Source: Chrysoperla carnea (lineage: Eukaryota > Arthropoda > Insecta > Neuroptera > Chrysopidae). From it: a stretch of 64,000 nucleotides of DNA. Positions 38,017-58,187 of the stretch are shown here, piece by piece. The notes under the pieces are model-generated. The model searched no databases and was not told the origin of the DNA. It saw nothing but the letters and a program-made list of their open reading frames with translations. The position numbers and the translations under genes were made by a program. Position 1 is the first letter of the stretch; every line of letters begins with the position of its first letter. The DNA is taken from contig NC_058337.1 of the NCBI RefSeq assembly GCF_905475395.1, positions 111,346,368 to 111,410,367 of the forward strand. The letters run 5' to 3'.

Positions 38017-39005
38017 GCTATGTGTACCTATATTTTTTTTTTTTATTGCTGATAAGTAAATTATTAATTATTAATTTGTATAAAATTAGAAATATATATC
38101 TCATATATTTATATTAACGCTTTTTATTCGAAAAATTGTTGAAGTTGATGCCAAAAGAGATGGGATTATAACATAAATGATACAGCTAACAAAATTTTCC
38201 AATACAAGTTATTTCTAAAATTTAAAAATTGGAAAATTTTTTTCGTTTTGGGCAACTTATAATTAAGACACCTGGTATAGGGCATTCGTTGTTTAAATGA
38301 TCAATTAGATTGAAATTTTTTATTATTACGTACTAATTACGCTCAATAAAAGTGGTCACGAGAATATGGAGATGATACTTCCGAGTATGATACTCGTCTG
38401 TACTCATAACGAGCGCCTCGTGTTTTTACTTTATCAAGCACAAAAAGCCTCTTTTTTAGCGAATTTGGACAAGGCGAGGTGAGGATAGGCGGAATACCAC
38501 AAGTATCTCCTCGGCATTCTCGTTCCTCGCCCGATTTCGTGATATTTCGCGAAAATATGGAAGTGGGTAAACATTTTGTCAGTTGTAGAAGCCATTAACT
38601 GAGGAAATCAGATCTCAAATGATCTAAAATATTTGTTTTGCTGAAAATTTACTTAATATTAATTATATTGCCCCTAAGAACAATATTAGAGAGTAAATTT
38701 GAAAAATAATTACTTAAAAAGTGTTTCTTGGTCATTCAACAGAAAAAATATGTATGTAAATAATTGAAAAATCCTTCAATATTTCATTTCAGCAACAGTT
38801 GATGAAAATATTTTTTTAAATAAAAGTACAAATGGAATGGGGTGGATGGAGGCAGGGAGTTGAATAAATTTATATCTACATAACAATATATTTATAATGG
38901 TGCGTTGAATGTAGTAAAGTGAGTGTTCACTGAAGCAAACTTTCTCATTTCTTTTTACAGTGAGAAAAGCTATAAATGATATATTTATTTCCTCTATGTA
39001 ATATA

Positions 39006-39625
39006 CAGTGTGGGCCATTTTAATCTATACACCTAAATATCTTGTTTTGAAGTAAACTAATCAAAAAATAACTTAAACAAAAGTGGTCGAGTTTGATGGG
39101 GGGCATCATGTTCTGATATCAGATTCGACCTAGTTCTTCGGGCCTCTTTAATAGCCAATTTAGGTCCTGTACGGTAAGAGATAGAATAACACTTTAAATT
39201 AGAAAGTTGATTCTCATAAAAAAACTAACAATTTTTGTTTAAAACATTGTTTCAAAAAACGTTAGACTCTTGACAACTATTGGCTAAAGCACGTAGTCAG
39301 TGTGTTTTCTTTCGATTAAATGCCTTAATGGCATATTTTTTAAGTCGTATTTCCTACGAAAGCTGACGATTTTCGAAAAAATGGTTTAGATGAATAATGT
39401 TAGTTTTTTTTTATGAGAATCAACTTTCTAATTTCAAAAAGATTATTCTATCTCTTACCGTTTAGGATCTAAATTGGCTGTTAAAGAAACCCGAAGAACT
39501 ACGTCAAATCTGATGTCAGAACATGATGTGCCCCATCAAACTCTACAAATTTTATTTAAGTTGTTTTTTATTGGTTAACTACAAAACGACATATTTAGGT
39601 GTATAGATTAAAATGGCCCACACTG
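39006..39625. mobile_element. Tc1/mariner-like MITE, 620 bp with inverted repeats of about 230 bp
   Basis: Termini are CAGTGTGGGCCATTTTAATC and its inverse, flanked on both sides by TA (39004-39005 and 39626-39627), the target site of Tc1/mariner elements. Long arms of about 230 bp are inverse with scattered differences. No transposase frame. A related half-element lies at 28470-28670. Confidence 0.85.
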
Positions 39626-41630
39626 TATACCTATGTATGTATACAAATAAATATTTTCATTATATTCTCTTTAGAATATTACTTACCCTGAAACAAATCT
39701 AAAAAAAACGCATCGGATATTTGCTTGACCGTGTTTTAATTTTACTTCGCTTTCCTTAACCTTTTTATTTTCAATTATGCTTGTGTTTTTCTATTTAGTT
39801 TTATTATTTTTCTTTTATTAATAAAAATTGTAATATTCATCAACCAACCACTGATGAAAATAGAGACTTTAGCAAATAAAAAATCATTCAGCCGTGGGTG
39901 TACAGTATGTCCAATTAAGTTGGCAACATATGGAAAACTTTTGTATTATTTGTTTTGGGAAAAAGTTATCCTTGGAAAAAGTCGTGTATGGCGTAGGACG
40001 CAATATGAAATAGGCTAATTAATTAAATTTGTAATTAATTCATATTTAAGTTTCTTCTGTTACGGTAGTAGAATGAATTTCTCTGAGAGAACAGGCGTTA
40101 AATTTCTATAGTGGCAAGCTAGCTTAAATATACATAAAATTATAAGACATCACGGGATCGATCCAGGTAAAAGATAAAGATTCCTTAAAAAAGTTGTCGG
40201 CGCGGCGGTTGAAGATAAAATTTGTTTGCTTGCTCTCAGGTTTAATCGAAGGCCACTTAAACAGGCTTGGGCCAATATCTGTCTCATATACAAATTTATC
40301 ATTCAAAACAGGACTAGGCTAATCATGAAGCAATATTAGAACGATTATTATTTCATCTATGGGCACTACATTTTTTTCTGTCGAAAAGCTTGGTCTGTAT
40401 TGATGCTCGTACCATATTTATTTGTCCCTGTATGACGGCAAACTTTACAATCGATAGTCTAAATTTTCCGTTACAATCTATTACGCTCATGTATTTATAA
40501 TAAATTGTTTAAAATATTATTTTTATATTTTAAAATATAGCGCTAAAAATTATTAAAATAAATGATTATGACTATACTATTAAAGTCCATTAAAAAAAAT
40601 ACAATTAAATAAATTAAAACACCTTCTGCTATTAATATATGACACATTGACAATTTAATCAATATTTAGTACTAATAACAATAAAATTAAATTGTTATTA
40701 TGATTATGTCTTTAATGTAAAAGCTTTTTCCTAAACCTTGTCTTATAGTGGTACAAAATTATTTTATTGTTCAAGTTTCCTTTATTTAAGTTTGCAAGAA
40801 AATAGGAATAATTATTTCAAAAAATAAATAAATAAATAAAGCACCATCGTTTATCGCTTAATGTTTTCTTCTAAGCACTTGAGAAAGATCGTTGTGTGAA
40901 GTAAATAAGCGTTAACAATTTTAAATTGCCTAAATACTTTCTATATCAATTAATTTATAAAATTTTCAATCTTTCTAATATATTATCAATATCCATTTCG
41001 TACAATTAACGTCCAAACACATATTAATCAAGTATACTAACAGGTAAGTGATTTAAAATTATGTTAATTATATAAGCATATAGCGTTTAACAAAGAAATC
41101 ATATTATGTTTATGATATTACTCATGAAAAATTATGAAAAAACTAATTTTGTTATTTTTCATATTAAGATGAGCATATCTGTGGGCTGTATTTTGCATTT
41201 TATTAAAATATGACCCCTTTAGAACCCCAAATAAAAATATTTAGCTAAATTTGTAAACAATTACATTAATAATAGCTAGATCGATTTTGATTGCTTCGAA
41301 AATCTTCTTCAGTTGTAAGACTAAACGAAAATCCTACCTTAGCATTTAGCTTTAATACCTATATTATTGTTTGTTTCAGGTAAAATTAACCAATTATTTT
41401 TTTATAGGGCGGTGTACATAAATTTTTATCTTATTTTGGTATTTTATTTTAATTTTTTAAGATTTTTTTTTTTTTCCAAACTAGCTTAGTTGTTTGAGCA
41501 AGTACGGTGAATATTAATTTTTTTTTTGTGGTTAATGATACAAAATCCCTTGATTTCAATAAACACAGTTTTGAGGCCTCTGGCCCAGAAAAATTTGAAT
41601 TATTTCATTTTAAAATTGTGATTTTCAACA

Positions 41631-41965
41631 CAGTACCTTATGGGAGAACTTACAATAATGTTAATTGTACAAAAATTAATCGATGATTGAGCTACAAAAA
41701 AGTTATCATGAAGAAAATTTATCACAGATTCTGTTTATGCAAAAAAAATATTACCTTACGGCGCTTTTCAAAAAGAAAACATACAAAAACTTTGGTCTTT
41801 GACGCTTTTATGATATTTTTAGACATTACTTTTACGTATGGAGTGTAGAGTACTCTACACTCCATACTTTTACGCCATACAAATTACCTAGTTTACGATA
41901 TTTTTAGATAATTTTATTACATTTACGTCATACAAATTGCCTAGTTTGCTACACAACAGCCGAAC
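41631..41965 (-). repeat. Repeat shared with the second IR intron
   Basis: Inverse of 9961-10213: cacagattctgtttatgc, tcatgaagaaaattt, acgtcatacaaattgcctag. It holds an extra internal segment including the palindrome. Confidence 0.7.
41836..41867. repeat. Perfect 32-bp palindrome
   Basis: gtatggagtgtagagt is followed directly by its exact inverse complement. It is flanked on both sides by direct repeats of acttttac / cttttacg. Confidence 0.97.
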
Positions 41966-42084
41966 TCCTTGAAGGGTATAATTATACTGAAGAGGACTGG
42001 CAAAGCATTCGAAACCTTTTTATTACTACTTCTTTTAAGCAGGAACTCTGCATAACTATTCAACCATTTATTTCAGGAAACATC

Positions 42085-44152
42085 ATGAAATCATCAGCGA
42101 TAGTATATTATTTAGGCCGTATATTTGGATTATGTCTTTATGGTATCAACAATAAAAAAATGCACAATCAACAATCATATTTTAAAATTAAATTAACAAT
42201 ATTCTTTTATATACGTTCTCTCATACTCAGCGTTGCGATGGTTTTATGTTATGTTCATGATATGTTAATACAAATTCAAGATATGCATAAAGTAACACTG
42301 TATAAATCAATTGAAATATTCACAATGTTCTCAAGTTGTTTTATGCCAATAATTAGTATTATTATAATGATCTTTCAACGTACACAGTTAATTGATGCTT
42401 TAAATAAAATGCATGAAGTACAAGCTACTTTAATGCAGCTAGGACACGGTATTGATGATCGTATTGTTAATTATGCAGTATGGTTTCAAGTATTTGGAAT
42501 GGTTATTAGTTTCATTTATGATTTTACATTCTTCATGATACGAGAATTTAAAAAGACGGATACAGTTGTGGCAATGCTGATACATATTGCTGGTAAGGCA
42601 ATCCAATAAAAATGAATAAATACTCGGGATTGGCAGTTTTAATCATAACGCGAAATGTGATATTAGTAGGAGATTAGATTACTTATAAATTCTTTACTTG
42701 CATGAATAACACCACTCTTGTCAGTTTAATTTGTACTTTAAACTTGAAAAGAAATCAATTTTGGCGAAAATTGTAAAATGTAGCTCCTTGAACTATTTAC
42801 GTTCAAACATAAATATCAATTCTTATTAATAGGATAAAACTTTAGGCAATTTTGTTAAAATCCGTCAAGTAGTTTTTAAGTTTTATTTCAAACACATTTG
42901 CTTAATTAGAGGTAGAAAATATTTACTTCCGTGTAGAAAGTGTCAACTTTCTGTTCACTGTGCAAAATGAAGTTACCGCTTTCCATCTCCGGCAGCCTTA
43001 TGGCGGACGAAAATTGTTCGGATTACTAGACGTATCGGACTACTGAGTGTTCGGATTTCTGAGACTCAATATATATTATAATTTGTGGTCGGATCAAATC
43101 ACTTGCGTCAGACTATAAAATACTAAAATAATTTTTTAGGTTCACATTTACCATATCAACTAATGTTAATCGTAATAGCACAATTTTCAGGACATGTGCT
43201 AGAAATTCGTCAACAATTTGTAGCATTAAACAATGTTCTTTATAAATGGACTGAATACAAAGAAGATAATAAACAAATTCAGGTCCTACCTGTCCATAAT
43301 ACCAACCATTCGTTATTGGATTCAAGTGAACAATTTACTGGTACCATGAAAAAACATGAATTTTCGCGAATGATTATGTTACGCTCAATACGAAAATTAC
43401 ATTATAAGCTGTGCGACGTTTCACGTATGATCAATACTGTTTTTACATGGCAAATTTTCTTAATTATTGCAAAATTATTTAATTATAATATTCATCAATT
43501 GTACAGCGCGTATACCAACAGAGATTACTCGCCTTTAATATGGAATTTCTTAAATATTTTAAGTTTAATATATATTACGATTTCGTGTACACTTTGCCAA
43601 ATTGCTTCGGAGAAAACTGGACAAATATTACACAAAGCCAAGCGATCGAATGATAATTATCAAATGAATGATGCTGTAAGTTAACATTACTTAATTTTAA
43701 TCGATCTAAATCCAAGCGAAATATTAAGCGAACTAAAATTTATATAATTAGTATTCATTTAAATGGTTGGATATTACTTTAGCCAGAATAAAATGATCGG
43801 GAATCAAAATTTCGAAATTATGTGGCTTAATAATATATATGCCTTATTTGAGATTAGCGAAGATTAATGGCCTTAGAAATTAGCTACTTTTTTTTTCGAA
43901 TAAATTATTTTGTAACATTTCAGATTGAGTTATTTTCATTGCAAATGCTTCATCAGAAAGTGAGCTTTACGGCTTATGGATTCTTTTCTTTGGATTGTTC
44001 GTTATTATTTTCCGTGAGTATTTCAAATTTTATTTAAGATCTATTAGAAATTTTTACAACTTTTTTAAACAATTTTTTAGATTGTTGCAGCTACAACTAC
44101 GTACATTGTAATATTAATACAATTTTCAGATAGTCCTGTTCAATCAAGTTAA
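42085..44152 (+). CDS. Gustatory receptor (7-TM insect chemoreceptor)
   Basis: Exons 42085-42592, 43140-43675, 43924-44013 and 44081-44152 join in phase to 401 residues, the normal size for the family. Gustatory receptors are seven-helix ligand-gated cation channels with an intracellular N-terminus, in dendrites of taste neurons. Hydrophobic helices are seen near residues 35-55 (IFFYIRSLILSVAMVLCYV), 75-98 (MFSSCFMPIISIIIMIF), 130-150 (VWFQVFGMVISFIYDFTFF), 170-190 and two around 280-330 (WQIFLIIAKLF; LNILSLIYITISCTL), plus the C-terminal one. The last exons carry the family's most conserved region: FTAYGFFSLDCSLLFS, then the signature TYIVILIQF (TYxxxxxQF). Three 3' introns near the C-terminus are usual in Gr genes. 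An acceptor ending at 42076 suggests a non-coding leader exon. A polyadenylation signal lies at 44180-44185. Tastant unknown; subfamily not assigned. Confidence 0.92.
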
Positions 44153-45419
44153 AAATTATATGGATTTTAGATTATATCTAATAAAAAATGGATTTTGAGT
44201 CCTAATTTTTTTGTAAAACGTATTTATAATTACCTACACTTTCGTGAATCCAATGAAATTCCATAATGCCTTTTGATAAAATCGTTGTGTTGACTTACTG
44301 GACTTATGTCCTTTAATTCTGAGGGGGGGGGGGGCATAGGGCCTCAATAAAGGGACGCCATAGAACTCGATTTGGCTTCATCGACTTGTTTTCTTCCCAA
44401 GAAAAGACATTGTAAACATTTGTTATTATAGATCGAATTATGTAGAATACTTTTTAACAGAATTTACATTGATTTTTCCCCTAAAATAATCTGTCCGATT
44501 TATCGTTCATTTAAAGCTGGTATAAACCGCACACAATAATAAAATTTCTGTTCGCAGTTTTTTGAGGTGAGGTCCACTAATCTAAAGTGACTAACTTATG
44601 AAAAAAAAAAAAAAAATTAAATTACCCGGAAATTTTTATGATTACGATCAAAGATATTGTAATAGTATTTTATCTATGGTTACGATTTTGAAGTAAAAAC
44701 TGAAGGCGGTGGATTCAAAAATATAATAACTTTTCTCTTCACTTTTGAAATCGGCTGTATTGGGCACCTCATTTACACATTTCATTCAGATTTATCATTT
44801 TTCACTTCCATTTAATTTATCCCAAGAAGTCGATCATATTGAATCCTTTATTTCAAATTTTGAAAACCGCATGTTGTAATCGATATAAATAGTGAAATGA
44901 GACTGAGGAATCAAGAGGCGACATTTGCATGCATGCCAGTTGAGTAGATGGTGGTGTAAACCGCACCTCGATATTTCGAAAAAAAATGTAAAATGTATAT
45001 ACCCTCTAAAACTTATAAATTGATTAAACTCATAAAATTCTTTACTCGATGTTCCGAGGTTTCGAGGTCAGATAACCATGCTGATGTCGCAATTCAATAT
45101 CAAAGACAGTACAATAAAAATTCCATTTTTCGGAGATTTATTTGGTAGTAGTTTAAAATGATAATGATAATAATACATCAGATAATATGATAGTAATATT
45201 CTGACAATAATAGATACATCAAAGTGATGGCTAATTTTATCATGAAGAATAGTTATCTACTCTTCAATCTTCATGAACATATGATCGCATAACACACTTC
45301 ATAACACTGTTTCATAACCTAAAAATTTACATAAAGTTTTTTTCCAATGTTTAAGTTTGTAATTTATCAGAAAATATAAATAAACAAAAGGTAATAATCA
45401 AACAAAAGCATACAGCACT
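44153..45419. other. Intergenic; left end of the tandem duplication and methyltransferase promoter
   Basis: 44323-44334 is a run of 12 G in AT-rich DNA. The duplicated unit starts at 44738. Nothing else was recognised; the immediate upstream of ATPSCKMT is AT-rich without an obvious TATA or initiator choice. Confidence 0.5.
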
Positions 45420-46077
45420 ATGACTTTTGTTTTTTCATCCATTGAATCATCACCCAAAGAAAAAAATAGTTCTAAACTTTCAACTACCGGAAAAGTTCTT
45501 ATTGGAATTACAGGTTAATAAGTTTTGTCGTTTTATCTGATTTTTTAAATACAAAAAATTGTGCTTTATAGGAGGGGTAGCTGTTGCACTAACTGCAATA
45601 TGTAGTTCATTCGTCAGCCCAGCGTTAAGAAAAATATGTCTACCTTATGTACCTGCAACCGATTTACAAATCAAAAATGTTATGGAGGCTTTACGAGGAT
45701 CTAAAGGAAAACTAATTGACCTCGGATCTGGTGATGGACGAATTGTACTTGAAGCAGCGAAAAACAACTTTGAAGCTCACGGTGTGGAATTAAATTTTTG
45801 GCTTGTTTTATTTTCCAAATTGTCGATTTATAGACAAAATTTTACCCATAAACCACAATTCTTTTGTACTGATTTATGGAAATTTAGCTTAGCACCGTAT
45901 AATAATATTGTTATATTTGGCGTCGAAGAAATGATGAAAGATCTAGAAAATAAAATCGAAAAAGAAGTAAAACTTGGAAGTAAAATTGTTGCTTGTCGGT
46001 TTCCATTACCCAATTGGGAACCTATTACCACACTTGGCACCGGCGTGGATACTGTATGGGTATATCTGAAAAAATAA
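45420..46077 (+). CDS. ATPSCKMT: ATP synthase c-subunit lysine N-methyltransferase, copy 1
   Basis: Exons 45420-45513 and 45572-46077 (58-base intron, phase 1) give 199 residues. The family (FAM173B) trimethylates a lysine of the ATP synthase c subunit in the inner mitochondrial membrane. Visible features: a short polar N-terminus, a hydrophobic segment across the splice (VLIGITGGVAVALTAICSSF), then PALRKICLPYVPATDLQI, typical of the family. The SAM-binding motif I DLGSGDGRIVLEAA, motif FGVEEMM and the C-terminal VACRFPLP...GVDTVWVY also match. Both exons fit the family's usual length. A polyadenylation signal lies at 46104-46109. It is in the left unit of a tandem duplication; the protein is identical to copy 2. 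Copy 1 keeps its natural upstream neighbour (the Gr gene). Confidence 0.93.
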
Positions 46078-49416
<3,339 letters not shown>

Positions 49417-50107
49417 GTTAGTACATTCACTTTTGAAATCGGCTGTATTGGGCACCTCATTTACACATTTCATTCAGATTTATCATTTTTCACTTCCATT
49501 TAATTTATCCCAAGAAGTCGATCATATTGAATCCTTTATTTCAAATTTTGAAAACCGCATGTTGTAATCGATATAAATAGTGAAATGAGACTGAGGAATC
49601 AAGAGGCGACATTTGCATGCATGCCAGTTGAGTAGATGGTGGTGTAAACCGCACCTCGATATTTCGAAAAAAAATGTAAAATGTATATACCCTCTAAAAC
49701 TTATAAATTGATTAAACTCATAAAATTCTTTACTCGATGTTCCGAGGTTTCGAGGTCAGATAACCATGCTGATGTCGCAATTCAATATCAAAGACAGTAC
49801 AATAAAAATTCCATTTTTCGGAGATTTATTTGGTAGTAGTTTAAAATGATAATGATAATAATACATCAGATAATATGATAGTAATATTCTGACAATAATA
49901 GATACATCAAAGTGATGGCTAATTTTATCATGAAGAATAGTTATCTACTCTTCAATCTTCATGAACATATGATCGCATAACACACTTCATAACACTGTTT
50001 CATAACCTAAAAATTTACATAAAGTTTTTTTCCAATGTTTAAGTTTGTAATTTATCAGAAAATATAAATAAACAAAAGGTAATAATCAAACAAAAGCATA
50101 CAGCACT

Positions 50108-50765
50108 ATGACTTTTGTTTTTTCATCCATTGAATCATCACCCAAAGAAAAAAATAGTTCTAAACTTTCAACTACCGGAAAAGTTCTTATTGGAATTACA
50201 GGTTAATAAGTTTTGTCGTTTTATCTGATTTTTTAAATACAAAAAATTGTGCTTTATAGGAGGGGTAGCTGTTGCACTAACTGCAATATGTAGTTCATTC
50301 GTCAGCCCAGCGTTAAGAAAAATATGTCTACCTTATGTACCTGCAACCGATTTACAAATCAAAAATGTTATGGAGGCTTTACGAGGATCTAAAGGAAAAC
50401 TAATTGACCTCGGATCTGGTGATGGACGAATTGTACTTGAAGCAGCGAAAAACAACTTTGAAGCTCACGGTGTGGAATTAAATTTTTGGCTTGTTTTATT
50501 TTCCAAATTGTCGATTTATAGACAAAATTTTACCCATAAACCACAATTCTTTTGTACTGATTTATGGAAATTTAGCTTAGCACCGTATAATAATATTGTT
50601 ATATTTGGCGTCGAAGAAATGATGAAAGATCTAGAAAATAAAATCGAAAAAGAAGTAAAACTTGGAAGTAAAATTGTTGCTTGTCGGTTTCCATTACCCA
50701 ATTGGGAACCTATTACCACACTTGGCACCGGCGTGGATACTGTATGGGTATATCTGAAAAAATAA
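50108..50765 (+). CDS. ATPSCKMT: ATP synthase c-subunit lysine N-methyltransferase, copy 2
   Basis: Exons 50108-50201 and 50260-50765 encode the same 199 residues as copy 1, with the same motif I (DLGSGDGRIVLEAA), hydrophobic N-terminal segment and C-terminal GVDTVWVY. About 680 bp of upstream sequence, from 49426, is duplicated with it, so its promoter may be intact. However, it now lies just downstream of a truncated Pgm whose transcription could read into it. No substitutions against copy 1 were seen, so the duplication is very young, or is an assembly artefact. Confidence 0.92.
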
Positions 50766-51123
50766 GTTCCTTGAATGTATAAATTATTGTAAATAAATTT
50801 CTTATCTAATATAATAAACAAAATACTTTTTTAGCTTAGCATCCATATTTAGTTTTTAAGTAAAAGACAGTTTTAGTAAATTTTTCTCTATAAATGCTAG
50901 TTCTTATGATGGATAATTTCCTATAGACGTGTTTAAAATAAGCTGTTTATAATCAGCACAACACGAAACATATAAAACAACTATTTTCAAACAAGTTCTT
51001 AAGCGTATTTGAGAAAACAATAGATTCATTTAAATTGACTTTCTGAAGATTCTTCGGATGTTTCTTTTAAAGGAAAATTCACTCCCCAGCTCCTGATCCC
51101 ATTGTAATGATATTTTTATACCA

Positions 51124-51710
51124 TGTATAAGAAATATATATAGTATATTAAGTTTAGTCCCAAGTTTTTATACCATGTATATGAAATATACATAGTATAT
51201 TAAGTTTAGTCCCAAGTTTATAACGCTTAAAAATATTGATGCTACGAAAAAAAATTTGGTTTAGGTGTTCATAGAATCACCTAATTAGTCAAGTTGAAGT
51301 TAGTTAGATATCAAGTTGAAATTTTTATATGTGCTTAAGAAGTAAAAAGTGAGGTCGAGTTCGTAAATGAGCAACATAGGTCAATGGGTCTTGGGTCCGT
51401 AGGACCCATCTTGTAAACCGTTAAAGATAGAACAAATGTTTAAATGTAAAAAATGTTCCTTATAAAAAAATAAACAACTTCTGTTTGAAACATTTTCTTG
51501 TAAACATCACTGTTTACCCACGAGGGCGCTAATAAGGTGAAAATTTTGTAGTATGTATATATATGGGAATCAGTGATGTGTTTGTGGCTATTTAAGAGTG
51601 GAAATCTTTCTTTATTTACGTGACGTCAAAAAACAAACGATTGCGACATCAAAACTGTCTATACATGGTATTTCAACAATTAACTCAGTCAATTTTTTGT
51701 TTTCACTTGT
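51124..51710 (-). mobile_element. Family A repeat (right unit copy of 46436-47022)
   Basis: Identical by duplication of the whole unit, including the doubled tail. Confidence 0.8.
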
Positions 51711-52427
51711 TTTAAATATAAATAATTTCATTATTGGTTATTGCTGCCCTCTACAAAGATTTGAAACGGAGCACCTATGAGCCAACTGCTGTTTGTTTAA
51801 AATACTTCTAGTAAACATCACTACATAGCAGCACAATCGATATAAACATAACCTAAAGTTACTGTGTGTACCCATGTATGTACCTGTCAAACAAAAATCA
51901 TATTTACATTAAAAAATGTTTAATTATAATTTCTAAAGATGTCGTATAAATCATATGTTATGATTATGAATTTTTTGTGAAAATTTTCAAAATATTTTTT
52001 TTTCTTATTATTTACTGATTGTTATTCCTAAGAATTTTCAAAATTCATTGCCACAAGCTATCTTAAGTTAGACTAAATGTTTCTCATAATTTATTTATCA
52101 AAATGAATAACTCAAATGTTTACGCTTAAAATAGATTAATATTGACCAACTGAAATATGTATGAATCTAGTATAAATATGCCCACCTATTATTTAACTTT
52201 AAAAAAATTTATTAAAACAATTATTACTATAATTTCGTGAATCAAAAAGTCGAATTAGTCTGACTTTATCGATAATCTTGATAAGAGTGGTATAGATCAA
52301 AAGATCTTGGCCTGACATTGACAAGGACAAACGTAGTAATTCTATAACTTTTTCATATTTACCGAAATTTTAAGTGTATTTTTATCTATTTTTATATAAG
52401 GTCAGTAGTATTTCTTATCATTATTAA

Positions 52428-56165
<3,738 letters not shown>

Positions 56166-57154
56166 ATAAGTTTTATTATTTTATGGATAATTTTTCATTT
56201 TGAATGGTTGATTATTGCTAAATTCATTTGTTATTATGGTATTTCAAGCTGCAGCACAGAGAAAATATGTATTTTATTTGAATATATTTGTACTTGCGGT
56301 TAATAAAGTTTAGTTTTATTTGTTTAGTTTAATTTTTTTTTAGTACAACACCAATCACATTCGAATTTATTAATTGCGCATGCCCTGTTTAAAATCGAAT
56401 TTATAATCAAATTAAAAAAAAAAAAAAATTGTAATACATTCTGAACACTTCGGTTAAATAAATTACTCTTATTATGAATGTTACTCTTTGCTAATTTGGT
56501 GGCGGACTGCACAATGATACTTTCGCGTGTCTACAATTTATACAGTATATATCTTCGATAATATTTATACTTCGGTTAAAATTCTTCAACCGTGTGGAGT
56601 AGTTAAGTACAAAAATGATATGTAGTGTATTTTCAAAGATTGATATACTATCTTATGCAATTAATATGCAGAACTATAAGTGCCTTTGTGTCAATGAAAA
56701 AGATATAGAGAGTCATTTTATAAATTTATTTTTGGAGAATGAATTTTAGATTGTCTTGTCTGGTCTAGTCTACTGTAATATGTCTGTGGATATCAATAGT
56801 ACCAAATCATGAACTGCCCAGGTATAGTTCTTATATTCTTATATCCAAGAAGACAATAAGTCTTAATATCACCAAAATTGAAAGTTTTGGCTTATATCCG
56901 AATTAAAAATAGCTTAGAGATCGTATCTAAACTCACTTATTTGCTCTTATAACTCCTATATAAACTTACTGAAATGTGTGTTATTTTATTATTTGGGACT
57001 TTTGCCAACGAGAGGCGCTAAAAGTTTTCTATAATTATAAACAGGTACAGGTTAATAGTTTAGATGACTGATTGTATAGACATACTCTTTGGATATATTG
57101 CACGAGATGTTTATCCGATATTTTGACTTTTGTTTATGACGATTCTATACTAAT

Positions 57155-58135
57155 TTTAAATTTTTTGGATTCTGATGACGTCATAAAGTTAAAAAATTTT
57201 ATTTTTTTGACAACACGATCCGATCTTATTGGAATTCTTTTTGAAACCCACTAATTTTGGGTCATTCTTTTCAGCTGTGATGACAATTTTTCGCTAGCTA
57301 TCACTTATATGCTTTATTCCGGGACCAGGACTCCACATTCTTGAAACCTATTAGAGGTAGGTTAATTTTGATCAGAAATTTGAAAAGTATGACCCAAATT
57401 TAGTAGGATTACATACTTGGTTTATCAAAATCGGATAAAATTTGAATGTGATAGAGCAAAATTAAATTTTTTGGATTCTGATGACGTCATAAAGTAAAAA
57501 AATTTTATTTTTTTGATAACACAGGCAAATTCGATCCGATCTTATTCGAAGTTTTTTTGAAACCCACTAATTTTGGGTTATTGTTTTCAGCTGTGATGAC
57601 AATTTTTCACTACCTATCATTTATATGCTTAATTCCGGGACCAGGACTCCACATTCTTGAAACCTATTAGAGGTAGGTTAATTTTGATCACAAATTTGAA
57701 AAGTATGACCCAAATTTAGTAGGATTACATACTTGGTTTATCAAAATCGGATAAAATTTGAATGTGATAGAGCAAAATTAAATTTTTTGGATTCTGATGA
57801 CGTCATAAAGTAAAAAAATTTTATTTTTTTGATAACACAGGCAAATTCGATCCGATCTTATTCGAAGTTTTTTTGAAACCCACTAATTTTGGGTTATTGT
57901 TTTCAGCTGTGATGACAATTTTTCACTACCTATCATTTATATGCTTAATTCCGGGACCAGAACTCCACATTCTTGAAACCTATTAGAGGTAGGTTAATTT
58001 TGATCACAAGTATGACCCAAATTCAGTAGGATTTCATACTTAGTTTATCGAAATTGGATAAAATTTTAATGTGATAGAGCAAAATTAAATTTTTTTTGGA
58101 TTCAGCAATTTTTCGCTAGCCATCGCATCGCTTAT
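57155..58135. repeat. Satellite-like array, about 3 units of about 310 bp
   Basis: The word ttttttggattctgatgacg starts at 57161, 57467 and 57783, with a partial unit near 58090 (spacings 306, 316 and about 307). Units share cagctgtgatgacaattttt, ccgggaccaggactccacat and agaggtaggttaattttga. The last unit is truncated and the SINE lies just beyond it. Confidence 0.92.
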
Positions 58136-58187
58136 ATGCTTAATTCCGGGATTCTTGCCACCGGCGCTATGTACTCTCGTTACAGCC

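Larger units (their letters stand above)
38017..42084. other. Intergenic with a MITE, a shared repeat and a long palindrome
   Basis: 39006-39625 is a Tc1-like MITE, 41631-41965 is a repeat shared with the second IR intron, and 41836-41867 is a perfect palindrome. 39.65-41.6 kb is AT-rich with nothing recognised. A leader exon of the gustatory receptor gene may lie here, since a good acceptor (tttcag, ending 42076) precedes its ATG. Confidence 0.55.
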
